From NCBI GenBank assembly GCA_977006965.1, contig OZ345380.1, positions 1,736,001-1,800,000 on the forward strand: a stretch of DNA of 64,000 nt, in the 5' to 3' direction. The first letter of the stretch is position 1; every line of letters starts with the position of its first letter. The notes below the pieces were generated by a model, which was not told where the DNA came from, ran no database searches, and was given only the letters and a program-made list of their open reading frames with translations. The stretch is from Phymatolithon calcareum. Its lineage: Eukaryota; Rhodophyta; Florideophyceae; Hapalidiales. Of the stretch, positions 41,301 through 51,465 are shown piece by piece. The position numbers were made by a program, and so were the translations under genes.

Positions 41301-42294
41301 GCGTGACGGCTTTTGCAGAGTGTGGAATATTGCAACTAGGAACACTGTTTGGGTGTCTCCAGACCATCAAGCATGGGTACGAAGTGTAGCTTTTTGTCAG
41401 GATGGAAAAGGAATCATCTCTGGGTGTGATAGTGGCATTGTTCATGTTTGGAATATGCAGCTTGACGTAGAAGCAGCAGAAGAAACGCGCGCAAACGTCA
41501 ATGCTGTTGTCGGTATTGCGATTAGTCCAGATGGACTGCGAGTTGCGTGTGGATTGAGAGATGGTACAATACGGTTTTGGGACACGAGCACAGGCGAAGA
41601 GGTCGGAATGTCAATGGAAGGACACACGCGCAGTGTATGGTGTGTTGCATACTCTCAAGACGGACGTCTGGTTTCCGGTTCCGGCGACAAAACTGTACGA
41701 CTGTGGAATCCTGAGACGTACAGTCAAATCGGCGAGCCTCTTGTCGGCCATACAGGCAAAGTCGATTCCGTTTCCTTCAGTCGCGATTGTTGTCGAGTTA
41801 TTTCAGGATCAAAGGACAGAACCATTCGTATATGGAATGCTCAATCACACTGCCTAATTGCAGAGCTGCGGGAGAACGTGAAATGGCGCCACGTTGCAGA
41901 GACTCCTGATGGGAGGTATGTTGTTGCTGCACCCTGGGGACGAGATACGACTATCTGGGATCGTGAAAGGAGAGAAGTCGTTTGGAGAGGCAAAGCATAC
42001 GGGGACGATGCCGAGAATGAGATGTCTGGTGATGCAGTCAGAGACATCATTCTAAGCTGCGGGGACGAAGGCCCGCGTCTCTGGCCAGGGAGCTTCTGGA
42101 GCCAATCGTATTTCAGCGAAATTTTCTGTAATCGGAAAGCAAATTGCCTTACAGTATACTCCAAAAGGACCTTGCTGGGAACATTGCCGTCAAGTTCACA
42201 GCATTGGAAATATTGTTCAAAGCGAAAGATTTTTGCAGCTGGTATGTTGAGTGGCACTGTAGCTATTTGCAACTTAGTAGGCTATATGGAATAA
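38308..42294 (+). CDS. NB-ARC / WD40 STAND protein (Apaf-1-like architecture)
   Basis: 1,328 residues from the first in-frame ATG, 38308. Residues 1-150 are helical (MALEVSGLVLGVIPELLQQF) and match no CARD, TIR or RPW8 that I recognise; a HeLo-like or other signalling bundle is possible. The NB-ARC core has a P-loop GMAGVGKTT (228-236), kinase-2 LFLVDDMW (312-319), an ITTRS sensor segment (after about 345), GLPIAL (410-415) and an MHD-type MIHDLHLEF (555 on). From about 755 to the end there are about 14 WD-type units with repeated DGRxxxSGSxDxTVRxWN patterns, enough for two seven-bladed propellers; the last three are degenerate. In Apaf-1 and plant/fungal STAND proteins ATP-driven oligomerisation follows ligand sensing by the repeats, so an immune-sensor or cell-death role is plausible but inferred. 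No intron. Confidence 0.9.
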   Translation: MALEVSGLVLGVIPELLQQFKSLQARLSNFNRGPARYNDLNESLNVMTKHAKKVHDILKQHPAAIPIQTSDMFRSSLNSVYNCLKDSNDIMRMLAKKGMAGSSSRKRRAFVRLVRGVARANSNADVMSTLETQVDKASKTLQSLVDQLTVCLKIDIQAPTSAAANTEARYTCEGNTPYLLPTVSLDFDKTDANNEPVTPEGKLKRSVLIGTEVTAAAGVTPDAFGVVGMAGVGKTTALQGLAHDEEIRSRFVDGVLYMALGQGATERTAIDGISRIMKTTGAADTDHTVEKCSLLSHAVDYAVKWFKSRVCLFLVDDMWPTDSCGTGYLRELRQLLRSCRQSRMAITTRSNAIALSAGRIVDFDVRAPHGDDSRKIFMKYATATLPQEPPPGNDLELRSSVSTILSLCAGLPIALSIAGSAVAMRVKTLRGDFESACDSYAAELVDMKSSLADEKNTDGSSLSACIQLSLKYLQDKFSKWKTDNASNIQHSIIDLYMSLCVLANQACVPLLVLSRMWQLDEKSARDVVDMLCDMSLAKIDYPKHTTGCMGEAGLMIHDLHLEFCKRQAGKNNVQTLWHSRLLEGYLEQDQNTCDSPSLNAQTLTTVPCRPWWSEPVPKDGYIHGNVARHLSLSGLVTELASLLLDARWTILRMEIGGILALTSDFEWLENNEIGVTQCDINGSLRLILKVIRVSWGRVSEGPSSFLFQVCGRLHSVRRDNTFVATFLNSLEAHTARPYLLPASSFFPNVHRAPVLEIPLGGECWSVACSPSGLYIAAGGHSCDVVVLGATCGEILGRMTGHSGFATSMAFAGPKKIVVGSSDKKVRVWEWETSKMPLQLLVGHKDCVNCVAVSSDTKWIFSSSDDCTVRKWDTTSGTQIAEFVQGTRVGSLAVQGDNRTVALGLYGDGNKGDKNGKLKVLDGCTGSTIFEYTIRRGYDVNCLAFSPNGRCLAAGLSDKTVRLRDTTTWRRIGEALEGHFVLADSIAFSPNGQQIASASRDGFCRVWNIATRNTVWVSPDHQAWVRSVAFCQDGKGIISGCDSGIVHVWNMQLDVEAAEETRANVNAVVGIAISPDGLRVACGLRDGTIRFWDTSTGEEVGMSMEGHTRSVWCVAYSQDGRLVSGSGDKTVRLWNPETYSQIGEPLVGHTGKVDSVSFSRDCCRVISGSKDRTIRIWNAQSHCLIAELRENVKWRHVAETPDGRYVVAAPWGRDTTIWDRERREVVWRGKAYGDDAENEMSGDAVRDIILSCGDEGPRLWPGSFWSQSYFSEIFCNRKANCLTVYSKRTLLGTLPSSSQHWKYCSKRKIFAAGMLSGTVAICNLVGYME

Positions 42295-42505
42295 AAAGTT
42301 GCAATGGTGAAAGATTATCGCCTTCGAAGCTGATAATCAAGTGGTTTGATGGGGCTCGCAGACTTCTAGAAGCGATACCATACACGTGAAGCGCACAGGC
42401 CTCTTGCAGTGCTTCACTATTTTATTTAATCCCTTTCTCCAGAGCCCACCTTGATCTCCGGCACAGCGCAATGCCCCCATCGCAATGCTGCAGTTGTAGT
42501 CTGCT

Positions 42506-42526
42506 AAGTCTGCAAATTGCAGACTT
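42506..42526. repeat. 21-bp perfect palindrome, 1-nt centre
   Basis: AAGTCTGCAA, A, TTGCAGACTT. Confidence 0.9.
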
Positions 42527-43940
42527 CGTGCTTAATTGCGCCAAAGGCTACACTGTACTGCGGATTGTCACCCAAGGCATCGCCACAGGCTGTCTCAAGT
42601 CAGCAGTCTCACTGAAAACGGAGGTTCCTTTTACTCGTGCTTTATCGAACTGGCAAGGTCTTGATGCTCCCCGCTACCGTCAAATCTGTGTGGATCGATC
42701 AGTGCAGCGTCTATTTCCATTGTTTGCCTAATGGGAAACATGACCAACAGAACGATTGTATCACACATCACCGACCATGCACATCCGACGGGAGCGTTGC
42801 TTTTCTCTTGATCCCCGCATCCAGCGTCGGTGGGGTACATGCTTTGTGCGAGAATCGGTGCCCAATGCATAGCGCGACACCATGGTGCGTACCAGTACGA
42901 TACCGGCACGAATCTCATCGTTCACATGCTGCAGCATAGTGTACACGTCCTCATCGATACTGTTCGCGGACGAATGTTGTTAATTTGTTTTGAGAGCTCC
43001 CAAAACCTCATTATGAGACACCGAGCAGATTTTCGAAACGCTACTTCCATTCCTTTAGAATATGCTCGGCTTTTCTCTCCCATCCAGTTGCTCAAGCGCT
43101 GATGTTACGATGTTCTCATCTGGCGAAAGAACTGCAAAATAGCGATATGGGTGATGGAATGAAGTGGGCGAAACGTAGAGAAGAAGGAATTAAGTATCTT
43201 GACTGCTTCAGTGGATGAGCGCCGCCTGGTCCGCCAGGTGATGCTGCAATGCGTCAGACCAACGCCTGAACCACTCTTTGGTGACGTACCTGGATGAGAC
43301 GTAAAAGCCGCAGTTGAACTCGCTCATGATAGGATAGAATGGAAGAAACTTAGACCCTCGAATCGCTTCTAGCCCCATTCGGGGGAAAGGCAAAATGAAT
43401 GAATGAATGCATCAGTCATTTTGCCGACGTCTTCGTCCAGGCGCTTGGAGTAGCCAGCGCGCACTTGCGCACGAAATGGGACGCGACTGACGACAGGGGG
43501 CAACGCGGCGGGAAAAAACTATGCGTGTGCGAGTTTGTGAGAGCGGCGCGCCGCAAGATATCATTTTAGTTGTGCACAGGCGGAGAAACGGGCAGTGGTG
43601 CACTGCAGAGATGGGAAAATCATGATGTAGAGCGCTACGCAAAGCGATACCGGTATCAGTGCGATCCAGTTAATTAATGCCTCATGAGGAGAATTTCCTG
43701 GACTTAGGGGTAAGCTGTTTGCATGCGCTTATGAAGACCGCGATGCAAGAATGGCATGGCGTGTGCACATGAAAAATCATTCAAGATCAAAGAAACCCGT
43801 AGACTATCGCGCAAAGGAAAAGCTCTACGAAGAGCGAATACCAATTTTCGCACCGTTAGCGTATGCCGCACCCCGCTGCGAGACCGCACCGGTGAGATTA
43901 TGCCCAATATCATGACGGGCTGTGCGTCCTGCGTGTTGCG

Positions 43941-44366
43941 ATGGCGTGTCTATCTGGTGGGGTGACCATGTGTCGGGATATTGTTAAGCGGCGTATTGCG
44001 GCGATAGAGCCTGGAAGACAGGAGATTTTGGAGCGTGCAAAAATACTGCGTGATGGCGGCCGGAAGATAGTGCATCGGGGGATGGTGAAGCGACGGATGT
44101 GCGAAATGAGGAGGGAACGAAGTAGCAAAAGATTCTTGGGCGCACGAAAAAGCCACGGGGGAACACGAACAGGAGCTATTGAATCGCGTGAGGGACAAAG
44201 CGGGAAACCACCCACGCATGGTCCAAATGAAGAGAACGACCTGGAAGCTGATGAAGAGGATACGATGCAACGTGCGAAAAGGCTTCCGCAGAGCTTACAT
44301 GGCACATTTGTCCTGGGCAGTTGCAAAGTTGCTTCGAGCTTCACTGGCTCGAGCCTCAGCGATTGA
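43941..44366 (+). CDS. Possible small basic helical protein, unknown
   Basis: 141 codons from ATG. The N-terminal half is basic and helical (VKRRIAAIEPGRQEILERAK), followed by an acidic stretch (NEENDLEADEEDTM). No family recognised. A second, overlapping frame (44179-44673) competes, so the chance of a spurious ORF is high. Confidence 0.2.
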   Translation: MACLSGGVTMCRDIVKRRIAAIEPGRQEILERAKILRDGGRKIVHRGMVKRRMCEMRRERSSKRFLGARKSHGGTRTGAIESREGQSGKPPTHGPNEENDLEADEEDTMQRAKRLPQSLHGTFVLGSCKVASSFTGSSLSD

Positions 44367-44689
44367 GTCCTCGACAGATTGTGGTGACATGTTCTGGTCC
44401 TGCTTCAACGACTATCCAAAATCACCGGCCACACGAGTGCCTAAAGGCTTTCGTTCTCGGACACTGTCGCCATGGTCAGATGTGGAGAGTAGTGCACTAT
44501 CTGATTGCCTTTTCACTGAGTCTGTGAAGTACAGATTGCTCGAATTTCTACTAGGAGAGCGTTTCCAAAAAAACCCTCGAAAACTCAAGGTTGAATTTAC
44601 CAGATGTTTACTGTACTTCCAAAAAGAGAGCCATGCGTTCTCTTCCACAGAACGTCACATAAAAACTATTTAAACAGGGGATTGCTTCT

Positions 44690-47600
44690 CTAAAACACGC
44701 GTCTATACGGCGACACGTTCTTAATATGAACTGGTACAGTCTCCTCCTCCCCATGGTTTGCCCAGTCGATCCCAAGCCCGCCAGTCTCGTCAACCCACAA
44801 CCTGATCGCACTCGCAAGAGCCATTTCTTTGAACATAAATCCATCCTTCAGCTCCGGCAATCGCCGTTCGAGGCGAGGAAATTCGTCATAAACGCCATCC
44901 CGCTCTCTTCTCAACTCCCGTATCCGCCGCTCACCGGCATTCGAAGCCTTCCTAGAATTGCTCAATGCATTCCGCATACTTGACACGTCCTGTGCCACTC
45001 GCTCCTTAGCAACCTTCTCACGACGCACCGCCTCCAAAAGAACATCACGTTCAGCCGCAAGCGCCTCAGTCGAGCTGACTCCCAGAGAGCGCATCGAAAA
45101 TGTTCGCCGTGCAACTAGTGGCCCCGTGCTAAGGTTGGCTCGAAAGCTTCCGGATCGAAACGCAGCTGACGAGTCTGTTCGCTCACGTCGAACTCCGAGT
45201 GAGCGATGGCGTCGAGCCGGTAGCAGCGGCGTCAACCGGGCATTGTCCACGCTCGATGATGGCTGCAGCTCGCCATACTCCTTCCCCGTCACGTCGGCAG
45301 CATCCTGCACGCTAGCAATACCTGGCATGGACATGGCTGACCTAACCTGGCTTTCATCGTCTTCGAGGGGGTTGACGGACCCTACACCGAAAGCGTAGCC
45401 AGTGGCTGGAAGACTTCTGGGTTGCACTTCGTCTTCGTCCATCGGCTGTTCACGTCGGGGACGCAGCGGCTTGGCAGCGCTCAGATCCAGCTCTGCAGTA
45501 GATTCAGACTTCTTGCGGTCAGACGACGGAGGAGAATTCTTCGTGCGGCGACGAGCTGAATAAGGTCGCCCACTTTCCGGTGATATCCGGTTTTGTACTG
45601 GGGGTCGTCCTAGTAGTGGAGCTGAGCTCGTGCACGGGACAGAATTCTTTTCACTGGTGCACCTTGAGTTTGAGTGCTCGACGCCGTTACTGTTCAGATC
45701 ACGAGGAGTTGTATGGCGGGCTTGGGCTGAGGGTGGAATTTGCCGAGGGCGACGCCCAAGGGATGGCGCAGAAATGGCACCAAACCTCGGCGAGGACCCA
45801 GGAGAAGATCTTGGGGAAATGTTAGTGAGTGGTTTCAGCGGTTTTGGAAGACGGTGCATGTTCAAAGACTGTTGAAGCCCGTCGAAATCAGAGCGCCCCA
45901 ACGATCCTGAGTGAACATCTATATGGTCGGTTCGCACAACTGTGATTTCTTCAAATTCAGCAAGACACATGTCTGCAGCGATATCCGAGGCCAGACGGGG
46001 AAGCGGCGGAGGAGATTGCCAGTTGTTAAGAGATTCCTCAGAGTTTTCACGAGCGAGAGCAGAATCTGAAGTGCGCGCTGAGGAGTGATCACGCCGAAAT
46101 AAATCAGATCCCTCGGAGGAGTTCATTGAGCCTTCCGACTCAACTCGTGGCAGCGGTTTCGGAAGACGCTGTTTGTCGCTGGTTTGCCGGAGGAGCTCTT
46201 CCGTTGCCGACTGCAACTCAGATACAATAGTGCTGACACCGCCCCGCTCTGCCATCTTACCAACGTCGCTGGGTACTGCAGTCATCATCACAGCTATGTT
46301 TCTCCGGGGAGGGAGGGAAGGAAAAGTACAAAATTGTACCCAACCGTCTTCCACTTCCTGAATTAAGGGGTCAAAAGTGACGCTTTGTGCAGAATCGACG
46401 CGCTCAGCCATGTCAGAGAATCCTAACGACAACTTAGAATTGTTCGCCATTTGCTTCCATTCGGCTGGTTCGTAAATAATCCCTGAAGTTTCAGATCGTT
46501 CAATTCGTGGGGTGTTCGAATGCAGTCCGCCCTCAGCAGGCACTCTGAAAGATGACAGCCGCGGTACATATTCTGGCAATAAATTTCGTTTGCTTCGCGC
46601 AACAGGTCTATCATCCGCGGAGTCCCTTGCAAGCCAAGGAACAGACAATATGTTTTCCATGCTGGGGAATTCCGCTTGCTCCGGTGAATCTTGATCAGCT
46701 TTGGAGTCGGCCGCAGGAGTAGGTGAGGAACACGCCTCACCGCTTTGCGTATCAGACGGAGTCGGGAGTTGCTCCTTCCTTTTCGCCACTTCCAGTGTGG
46801 CATGACTTGAGACAGGAAACTGTACGGGGGATTCAGCGTGCGGCAGTGATTCGGGGACGTGAATGGGTTTTGTGGCTTCATCAGGCTTGTGCAGAGTAGC
46901 CGCTTGTGCGACTACAACCTGTGCTGCAGCTCTGGCAAGAGGCTTGGAATTAGCGGAAGGTTCAACTGTTCTGCTTCCAATTGACTCTTCAGCGGGATTT
47001 TGCCCTTTCGACCGGGTTACTGTCGGAGGAATCTTGCTGCTGTTCGCAGAAGAGACTCGGTTGCCAAAAAGAGCAATCGCCTCCTGCAGAGTCGGAGTAT
47101 TGCCACTCACTGGGCTTCTCGACGAAGGCACGGTGGTCATCTTTGGCAGAGAATAATCCGAGGCATTCACCAGTGCCGGCGTCAGTCCCACTGGTTTGAG
47201 ACGGCGGCGCTCCTCCATGAAGTCCAACACAGGGGGTTCCTCGGCGGCACGGCGGACAATAACATCAGGTTCTTCTGTAATTAGGACTGTAGTAATCGCA
47301 GTTTTTGCAGGGGGAAGTTCTGCAATTGAGTGATGGCCGTGCTCCACAGGTTGCACGGTCACGTCTTTCTCCACAGAAAGATTTCTGGACGGCACTTCTG
47401 GGAGTGCCATCTCACTAGAAATTTCGACCTGTACAGAATTCAAAGGCAACAACTGTGCTTTTTCAGCCTGTGCAGGGTGCTCGTCTGTGACAGTAGAGTA
47501 TACAGCTGGCGAGCTTGACCTGGCAGGTGCCACAAGGGGAAGATCAAGACCCCGGGATTTCTGATGCTCGTGCTCAGCGAAAACATGTTTCACCGGTGGC

Positions 47601-50377
47601 ACCTCTCGGGCAGGCGGATTCAACGCTTCCCCTTGCGGGTGAAACGGCAATAGGTCTGGCAGGGTGCGTTCCCCAGGCGAAATCTCTTTTGACATTCTTC
47701 TTGGTAGAACTTGATCGTCCGATGATTGTGCGAAAGGTTTCGGTTGACTTCGAGCGTTCTGAAGAAAAGATTTAGAGCCCTTTTTCCACGTCTTCGACAA
47801 AAACTGCTGCAACTCTGAGCGCTGCTCACAGTGGCGATCAGTAAGCTCTTCTGAATCAGGTCCTTCATCGATAGACTCCGAATCAGAATGCTCCAAATGC
47901 GTCTGCTCGAGAATGGAGGGGTCGGAAGACCATGTTTCGGATGCAAAACCAGATATCGTGTCGGCGCCGCGACCGTTAGCATCGTAGCCAGAGAAAAGGT
48001 CCCCTTCAGAGGGAGAATGCTCAACGGATAGCTTTCCCGACGAAAACGGCTTAAACAATGTCGATCTGCTTTTGCTCAGCGTGGAGTCAGGCGACGTCAC
48101 GTCGGGCCTGTGCAATGGCGATGACAGCACTGAGTTCAGGGGCTGCAGTTCCGCTTCAGTTGCAAGCGATACGTTTGCAATTATGCGTTGCGGAGACTGC
48201 TCAGCAGATGATGACTGTTCCAACGATGATTGTGATTGTTCCACTGACGACTGTTCCACTGATGATTGTTCCACAGGTGAATGATCAGGCAAACTTTGCT
48301 CCTGCTCCACGGCCCAAGCTTCTGTCCCATTCTGTCCCACTTCGTGGGCGGAACGGAGTCGCGGATCATTTGCTTCAATCATATTTCGGTTGGGACTATT
48401 CTTGCGTCTCACCATAATTCTGTTCGGATTTGCGTCCGCTGCCAGCAGCTGTTCTGCCAGTTCTTGAGGCAGTTTGTTAGATTCTTCCAAAGGATCCGGG
48501 GAACTGGACATGGAGGATAGCGCGTGGCGAATCGCGCCGTCTCGACTCTCCTGCGAACCAGAACTTTCCGCACCCGTCCCCTCCGTCTGTGCGACGTCGC
48601 CTGATCCAGTGAAAATAAGCTCGTGATTAAGAGACTGTGGTGGAAGACACGGGCTGCGGGTGACGGGAGAGCTGGGCCGATGTGAAAACATGAGAACCGG
48701 GCCTGAGAATGCATTTGAAAATGCATTTTCCACACCACCCGTGCCAGTGCTCTCGCCGGTTGGGCGGTGGTTATAATTCGGAGGAGCAGGGGCGGACGTG
48801 GTAGACGCGACCGGCATCTTCGAAGACATTTCCGATCGTTCAGGTGTGATTGGTTCAAGCAGATCATTGCTTGTTGGATCCGTCTTTTGTGAACCACTTC
48901 TCGAGGACGAAAGTGCAGCGAGGGCGTTCGTCAGGCTCGAAAATTCGGCAATATCCGCATTGACTTGCTCGGCGAGGAACCGCTCAGTTGAATCCGCACG
49001 GTCCGGCGGAGGAGACACGGGAACATCGGTTTTCGATGTCTTGTTTGCAACGAACGGGAAGGGGAACAGCAGACGACGTACGCTTCGAGGGTCTTCGATA
49101 TTGTCGAGCCCCACAACATCTGCAGAGGCAGCAGAGGAAGGGCGAACGTCCCTTTGCAGCGTATTAGTGCCCGAAATGGGAAGAGATGCATGTCGAGGCT
49201 TCGTGCGTGCATCGAGCTGCTTTTCAGCACGACCATCATTCCTTGTACCACGACGCCCACCAAATGGACGAAAGCGGGAGCGAGGACCCCGAATATACTC
49301 AATGTCGGGCACGGTAGCATCGGAGAGGTCCGGTTCTGAGCGCATTTGCATATGTGCCATATTCGAAGCTTCTGGCATTGGAGATTGCCACGGAATTGAA
49401 CCTGAATCTTCGGCGTCAGGGTTGAACTCATCGTACTTGGGGAAACGTCGGATACCGAATAGTGAGAGAAGCCGGCGGGCGCTTCTAGCATCGACGGTCG
49501 CCTCGGCGTATGTGAATAGCGGGCCGTCCACAGGGTCAGGTGCGTCGTGAACAGGCGAGTTTTTCGACAGAAGACGCTTGGTGAAAGCAATTGGACCTTG
49601 ACGTGTACCAAAGTCCCCTCTGCGAACTGCAGCAGCCGCTTTGTATGCGGCCATTTCCTCTCTTCGAGCATTGCCCATCTCCGCATGGCGCGAGTCGAGG
49701 TCTAGCGACGGTGCGGATATAGAGCGGCGTAATGGTGATGCCTCGACGACGTCATCCCTTTGGAGAGCGGAATCGACCGGTGCCCGAGATGTAACTTTCG
49801 ACCGCTGTATGGTATTGACGGATGGCTTTTCATAGTCCACTGGAACAGGAGGACGACGAAACCCAAAGCCACTACGAATGCGACGCCTGTTCGAAGTCTG
49901 TTCTTTTACGAGATTGCCGGAGAGCGTTGGTGAAGATGTGACGCCATGTACGGCGGGATAATCGGCTGTATCGAAGCTTGCTGGTTCGGGAATTGCACGA
50001 TCTTCACGATCTAAATCGCGATGAAACAAATTGATAAAGGAGGCGTCCTCTCGTGCGGTGACCTCCCGCGGACCGGTGCGAGGCATGGCGGCCTTGGCTT
50101 TCTTGCGAAAGACAAAACGGGGACGCCGGCGACGGGGGACTTCAGTATTTGCTTCCGCTGAACTTTCGACGACAAAAGGGCGGCGAATGGACGGAAAATG
50201 GCCGTTGCGCGCGTCTCGTAATGTGCTATCGGCGGTCTTCGGGTTAGCACGCGGAGCCACGGAAAACGAGCGAAAAGCGCGGTCCCCGGGAAGATTGGAG
50301 AGCGCGAGCCATCGCTCGCTACGGAAGTCGCGAACGTCGGCGGCGGCTGCATCGCCGGACGGGACCGGCGCGGCCAT
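44690..50377 (-). CDS. Giant, largely disordered protein with C-terminal coiled coil, unknown function
   Basis: 1,895 residues if translation starts at the first in-frame ATG (50377, MAAPVPSGDAAAADVRDF); the frame is open further upstream but without ATG. Most of the protein is Ser/Pro/Glu-rich and disordered. Basic-aromatic patches recur in the N-terminal third (RRIRSGFGFRRPPVP, SARRLLSLFGIRRF, SVRRLLFPFPF), as do RSxSxP-type segments (RRSISAPSL) that suit phosphorylation and 14-3-3 binding. A repeated VEQSS/LEQSS tract lies at about 48210-48300. Residues from about 1,780 form a coiled coil (AAERDVLLEAVRREKVAKER and RRIRELRRERDGVYDEFPRL) before a short folded-looking end (SAIRLWVDETGGLGIDW). 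A scaffold or cytoskeleton-associated role is conceivable; nothing shows it. The length without an intron argues for real selection on the frame. Confidence 0.75.
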   Translation of the reverse strand: MAAPVPSGDAAAADVRDFRSERWLALSNLPGDRAFRSFSVAPRANPKTADSTLRDARNGHFPSIRRPFVVESSAEANTEVPRRRRPRFVFRKKAKAAMPRTGPREVTAREDASFINLFHRDLDREDRAIPEPASFDTADYPAVHGVTSSPTLSGNLVKEQTSNRRRIRSGFGFRRPPVPVDYEKPSVNTIQRSKVTSRAPVDSALQRDDVVEASPLRRSISAPSLDLDSRHAEMGNARREEMAAYKAAAAVRRGDFGTRQGPIAFTKRLLSKNSPVHDAPDPVDGPLFTYAEATVDARSARRLLSLFGIRRFPKYDEFNPDAEDSGSIPWQSPMPEASNMAHMQMRSEPDLSDATVPDIEYIRGPRSRFRPFGGRRGTRNDGRAEKQLDARTKPRHASLPISGTNTLQRDVRPSSAASADVVGLDNIEDPRSVRRLLFPFPFVANKTSKTDVPVSPPPDRADSTERFLAEQVNADIAEFSSLTNALAALSSSRSGSQKTDPTSNDLLEPITPERSEMSSKMPVASTTSAPAPPNYNHRPTGESTGTGGVENAFSNAFSGPVLMFSHRPSSPVTRSPCLPPQSLNHELIFTGSGDVAQTEGTGAESSGSQESRDGAIRHALSSMSSSPDPLEESNKLPQELAEQLLAADANPNRIMVRRKNSPNRNMIEANDPRLRSAHEVGQNGTEAWAVEQEQSLPDHSPVEQSSVEQSSVEQSQSSLEQSSSAEQSPQRIIANVSLATEAELQPLNSVLSSPLHRPDVTSPDSTLSKSRSTLFKPFSSGKLSVEHSPSEGDLFSGYDANGRGADTISGFASETWSSDPSILEQTHLEHSDSESIDEGPDSEELTDRHCEQRSELQQFLSKTWKKGSKSFLQNARSQPKPFAQSSDDQVLPRRMSKEISPGERTLPDLLPFHPQGEALNPPAREVPPVKHVFAEHEHQKSRGLDLPLVAPARSSSPAVYSTVTDEHPAQAEKAQLLPLNSVQVEISSEMALPEVPSRNLSVEKDVTVQPVEHGHHSIAELPPAKTAITTVLITEEPDVIVRRAAEEPPVLDFMEERRRLKPVGLTPALVNASDYSLPKMTTVPSSRSPVSGNTPTLQEAIALFGNRVSSANSSKIPPTVTRSKGQNPAEESIGSRTVEPSANSKPLARAAAQVVVAQAATLHKPDEATKPIHVPESLPHAESPVQFPVSSHATLEVAKRKEQLPTPSDTQSGEACSSPTPAADSKADQDSPEQAEFPSMENILSVPWLARDSADDRPVARSKRNLLPEYVPRLSSFRVPAEGGLHSNTPRIERSETSGIIYEPAEWKQMANNSKLSLGFSDMAERVDSAQSVTFDPLIQEVEDGWVQFCTFPSLPPRRNIAVMMTAVPSDVGKMAERGGVSTIVSELQSATEELLRQTSDKQRLPKPLPRVESEGSMNSSEGSDLFRRDHSSARTSDSALARENSEESLNNWQSPPPLPRLASDIAADMCLAEFEEITVVRTDHIDVHSGSLGRSDFDGLQQSLNMHRLPKPLKPLTNISPRSSPGSSPRFGAISAPSLGRRPRQIPPSAQARHTTPRDLNSNGVEHSNSRCTSEKNSVPCTSSAPLLGRPPVQNRISPESGRPYSARRRTKNSPPSSDRKKSESTAELDLSAAKPLRPRREQPMDEDEVQPRSLPATGYAFGVGSVNPLEDDESQVRSAMSMPGIASVQDAADVTGKEYGELQPSSSVDNARLTPLLPARRHRSLGVRRERTDSSAAFRSGSFRANLSTGPLVARRTFSMRSLGVSSTEALAAERDVLLEAVRREKVAKERVAQDVSSMRNALSNSRKASNAGERRIRELRRERDGVYDEFPRLERRLPELKDGFMFKEMALASAIRLWVDETGGLGIDWANHGEEETVPVHIKNVSPYRRVF

Positions 50378-51465
50378 TCGCGCGGGACGGGGAAGATTCG
50401 CGGCTTGTGGATGCGTGCAGCGCGTATCAGATGGAAAACATGTGGCGGCAGATCGAAATGCCGGCACTTCTGTGCGTGAAGCAGATGCTTGACTGAGCGT
50501 TGCGTTGCGTTGCGTGGGAAACAACCGAACTAGCACGGGATTGCGGGGTAAAAAACAAACAAAAACTTCGGCATGATCGCAAACGTGTAGCTGCAACGCG
50601 ACTGCGACGCACTACGTACACTGCATTGTGTGGCGTTGTTGGATTATGTTAGCAACGGCGAGGATATGAAGGAGGTACGCTCTCCAAGTTGTGAACAGGT
50701 TGGAGCGCATTTTCTTCATACTTCAGCCGATTATGTAGCTTTGAACGTTCGGACGGCTATTGCCCCAGCCTGTTGAGCTTCAAGTTGAAGAAGTCAGTTG
50801 AAGCAGGCAAGCACGACAACTGTCATCGCAGTTCCAAATTCTTGAATACTGTACTGTATGCAATGATACAGTACAGTGTGGAACACGGCTTGCTTCCAAG
50901 GCACGTTACAGACGGCAAAGTGATAGACTTCACGTGGATATCAAAAAAACTTCCTCTCTATGCAAATCTCTGATTGAGTGTCATAATATACGACGGCAAT
51001 CAGATCGACAAAAATTTTGACCGAGTCATATGATATTGTGCATGCAGCCAATTATAGCCTGACAAAAGTACATGTGGCAAAGAGCGAAAATCAAATCTCC
51101 AATTAGATTAATCAAATCAATTATCGAACGACGGGCCGTGTGAATGTTTCGATATTCGTCTCAAATCGAACTCATCAACAGTGGGCCCAGTCACTCTTGG
51201 CAGTATGATACTCCATGTGAGCTTTGGCCAATCGCGATGCGTGCTCTGGTCCTTCCCAGATCTATGCCATCTGCGAGCGCCACGCAACATGTATCAACAA
51301 CGGCAGACATGACGATATTAGCCCGTACAGCTCGTGTTGATATCTAAAGTTTATCCACGGTTTGAGCTTGTTGCCTGCAACGTTGAGCACGACAGCCCGT
51401 TTCGATCGGGCCAAAGTGAACTCCGTAACAGCGTTCTCACGTGCGTGCCCGTGCCCCCTGGATTC
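50378..51465. other. Divergent intergenic region
   Basis: Between the giant gene (minus) and the esterase gene (plus). No other gene seen. ACTGTACTGTAT (50848-50859) is perfectly inverted at 50866-50877 around a 6-nt loop. Confidence 0.5.

Larger units (their letters stand above)
42295..44689. other. Intergenic, mostly featureless
   Basis: Short frames; a hairpin GGCAAAATGA/TCATTTTGCC with (ATGA)n between at 43389-43425. The only frame I consider possibly real is at 43941-44366. Confidence 0.4.
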
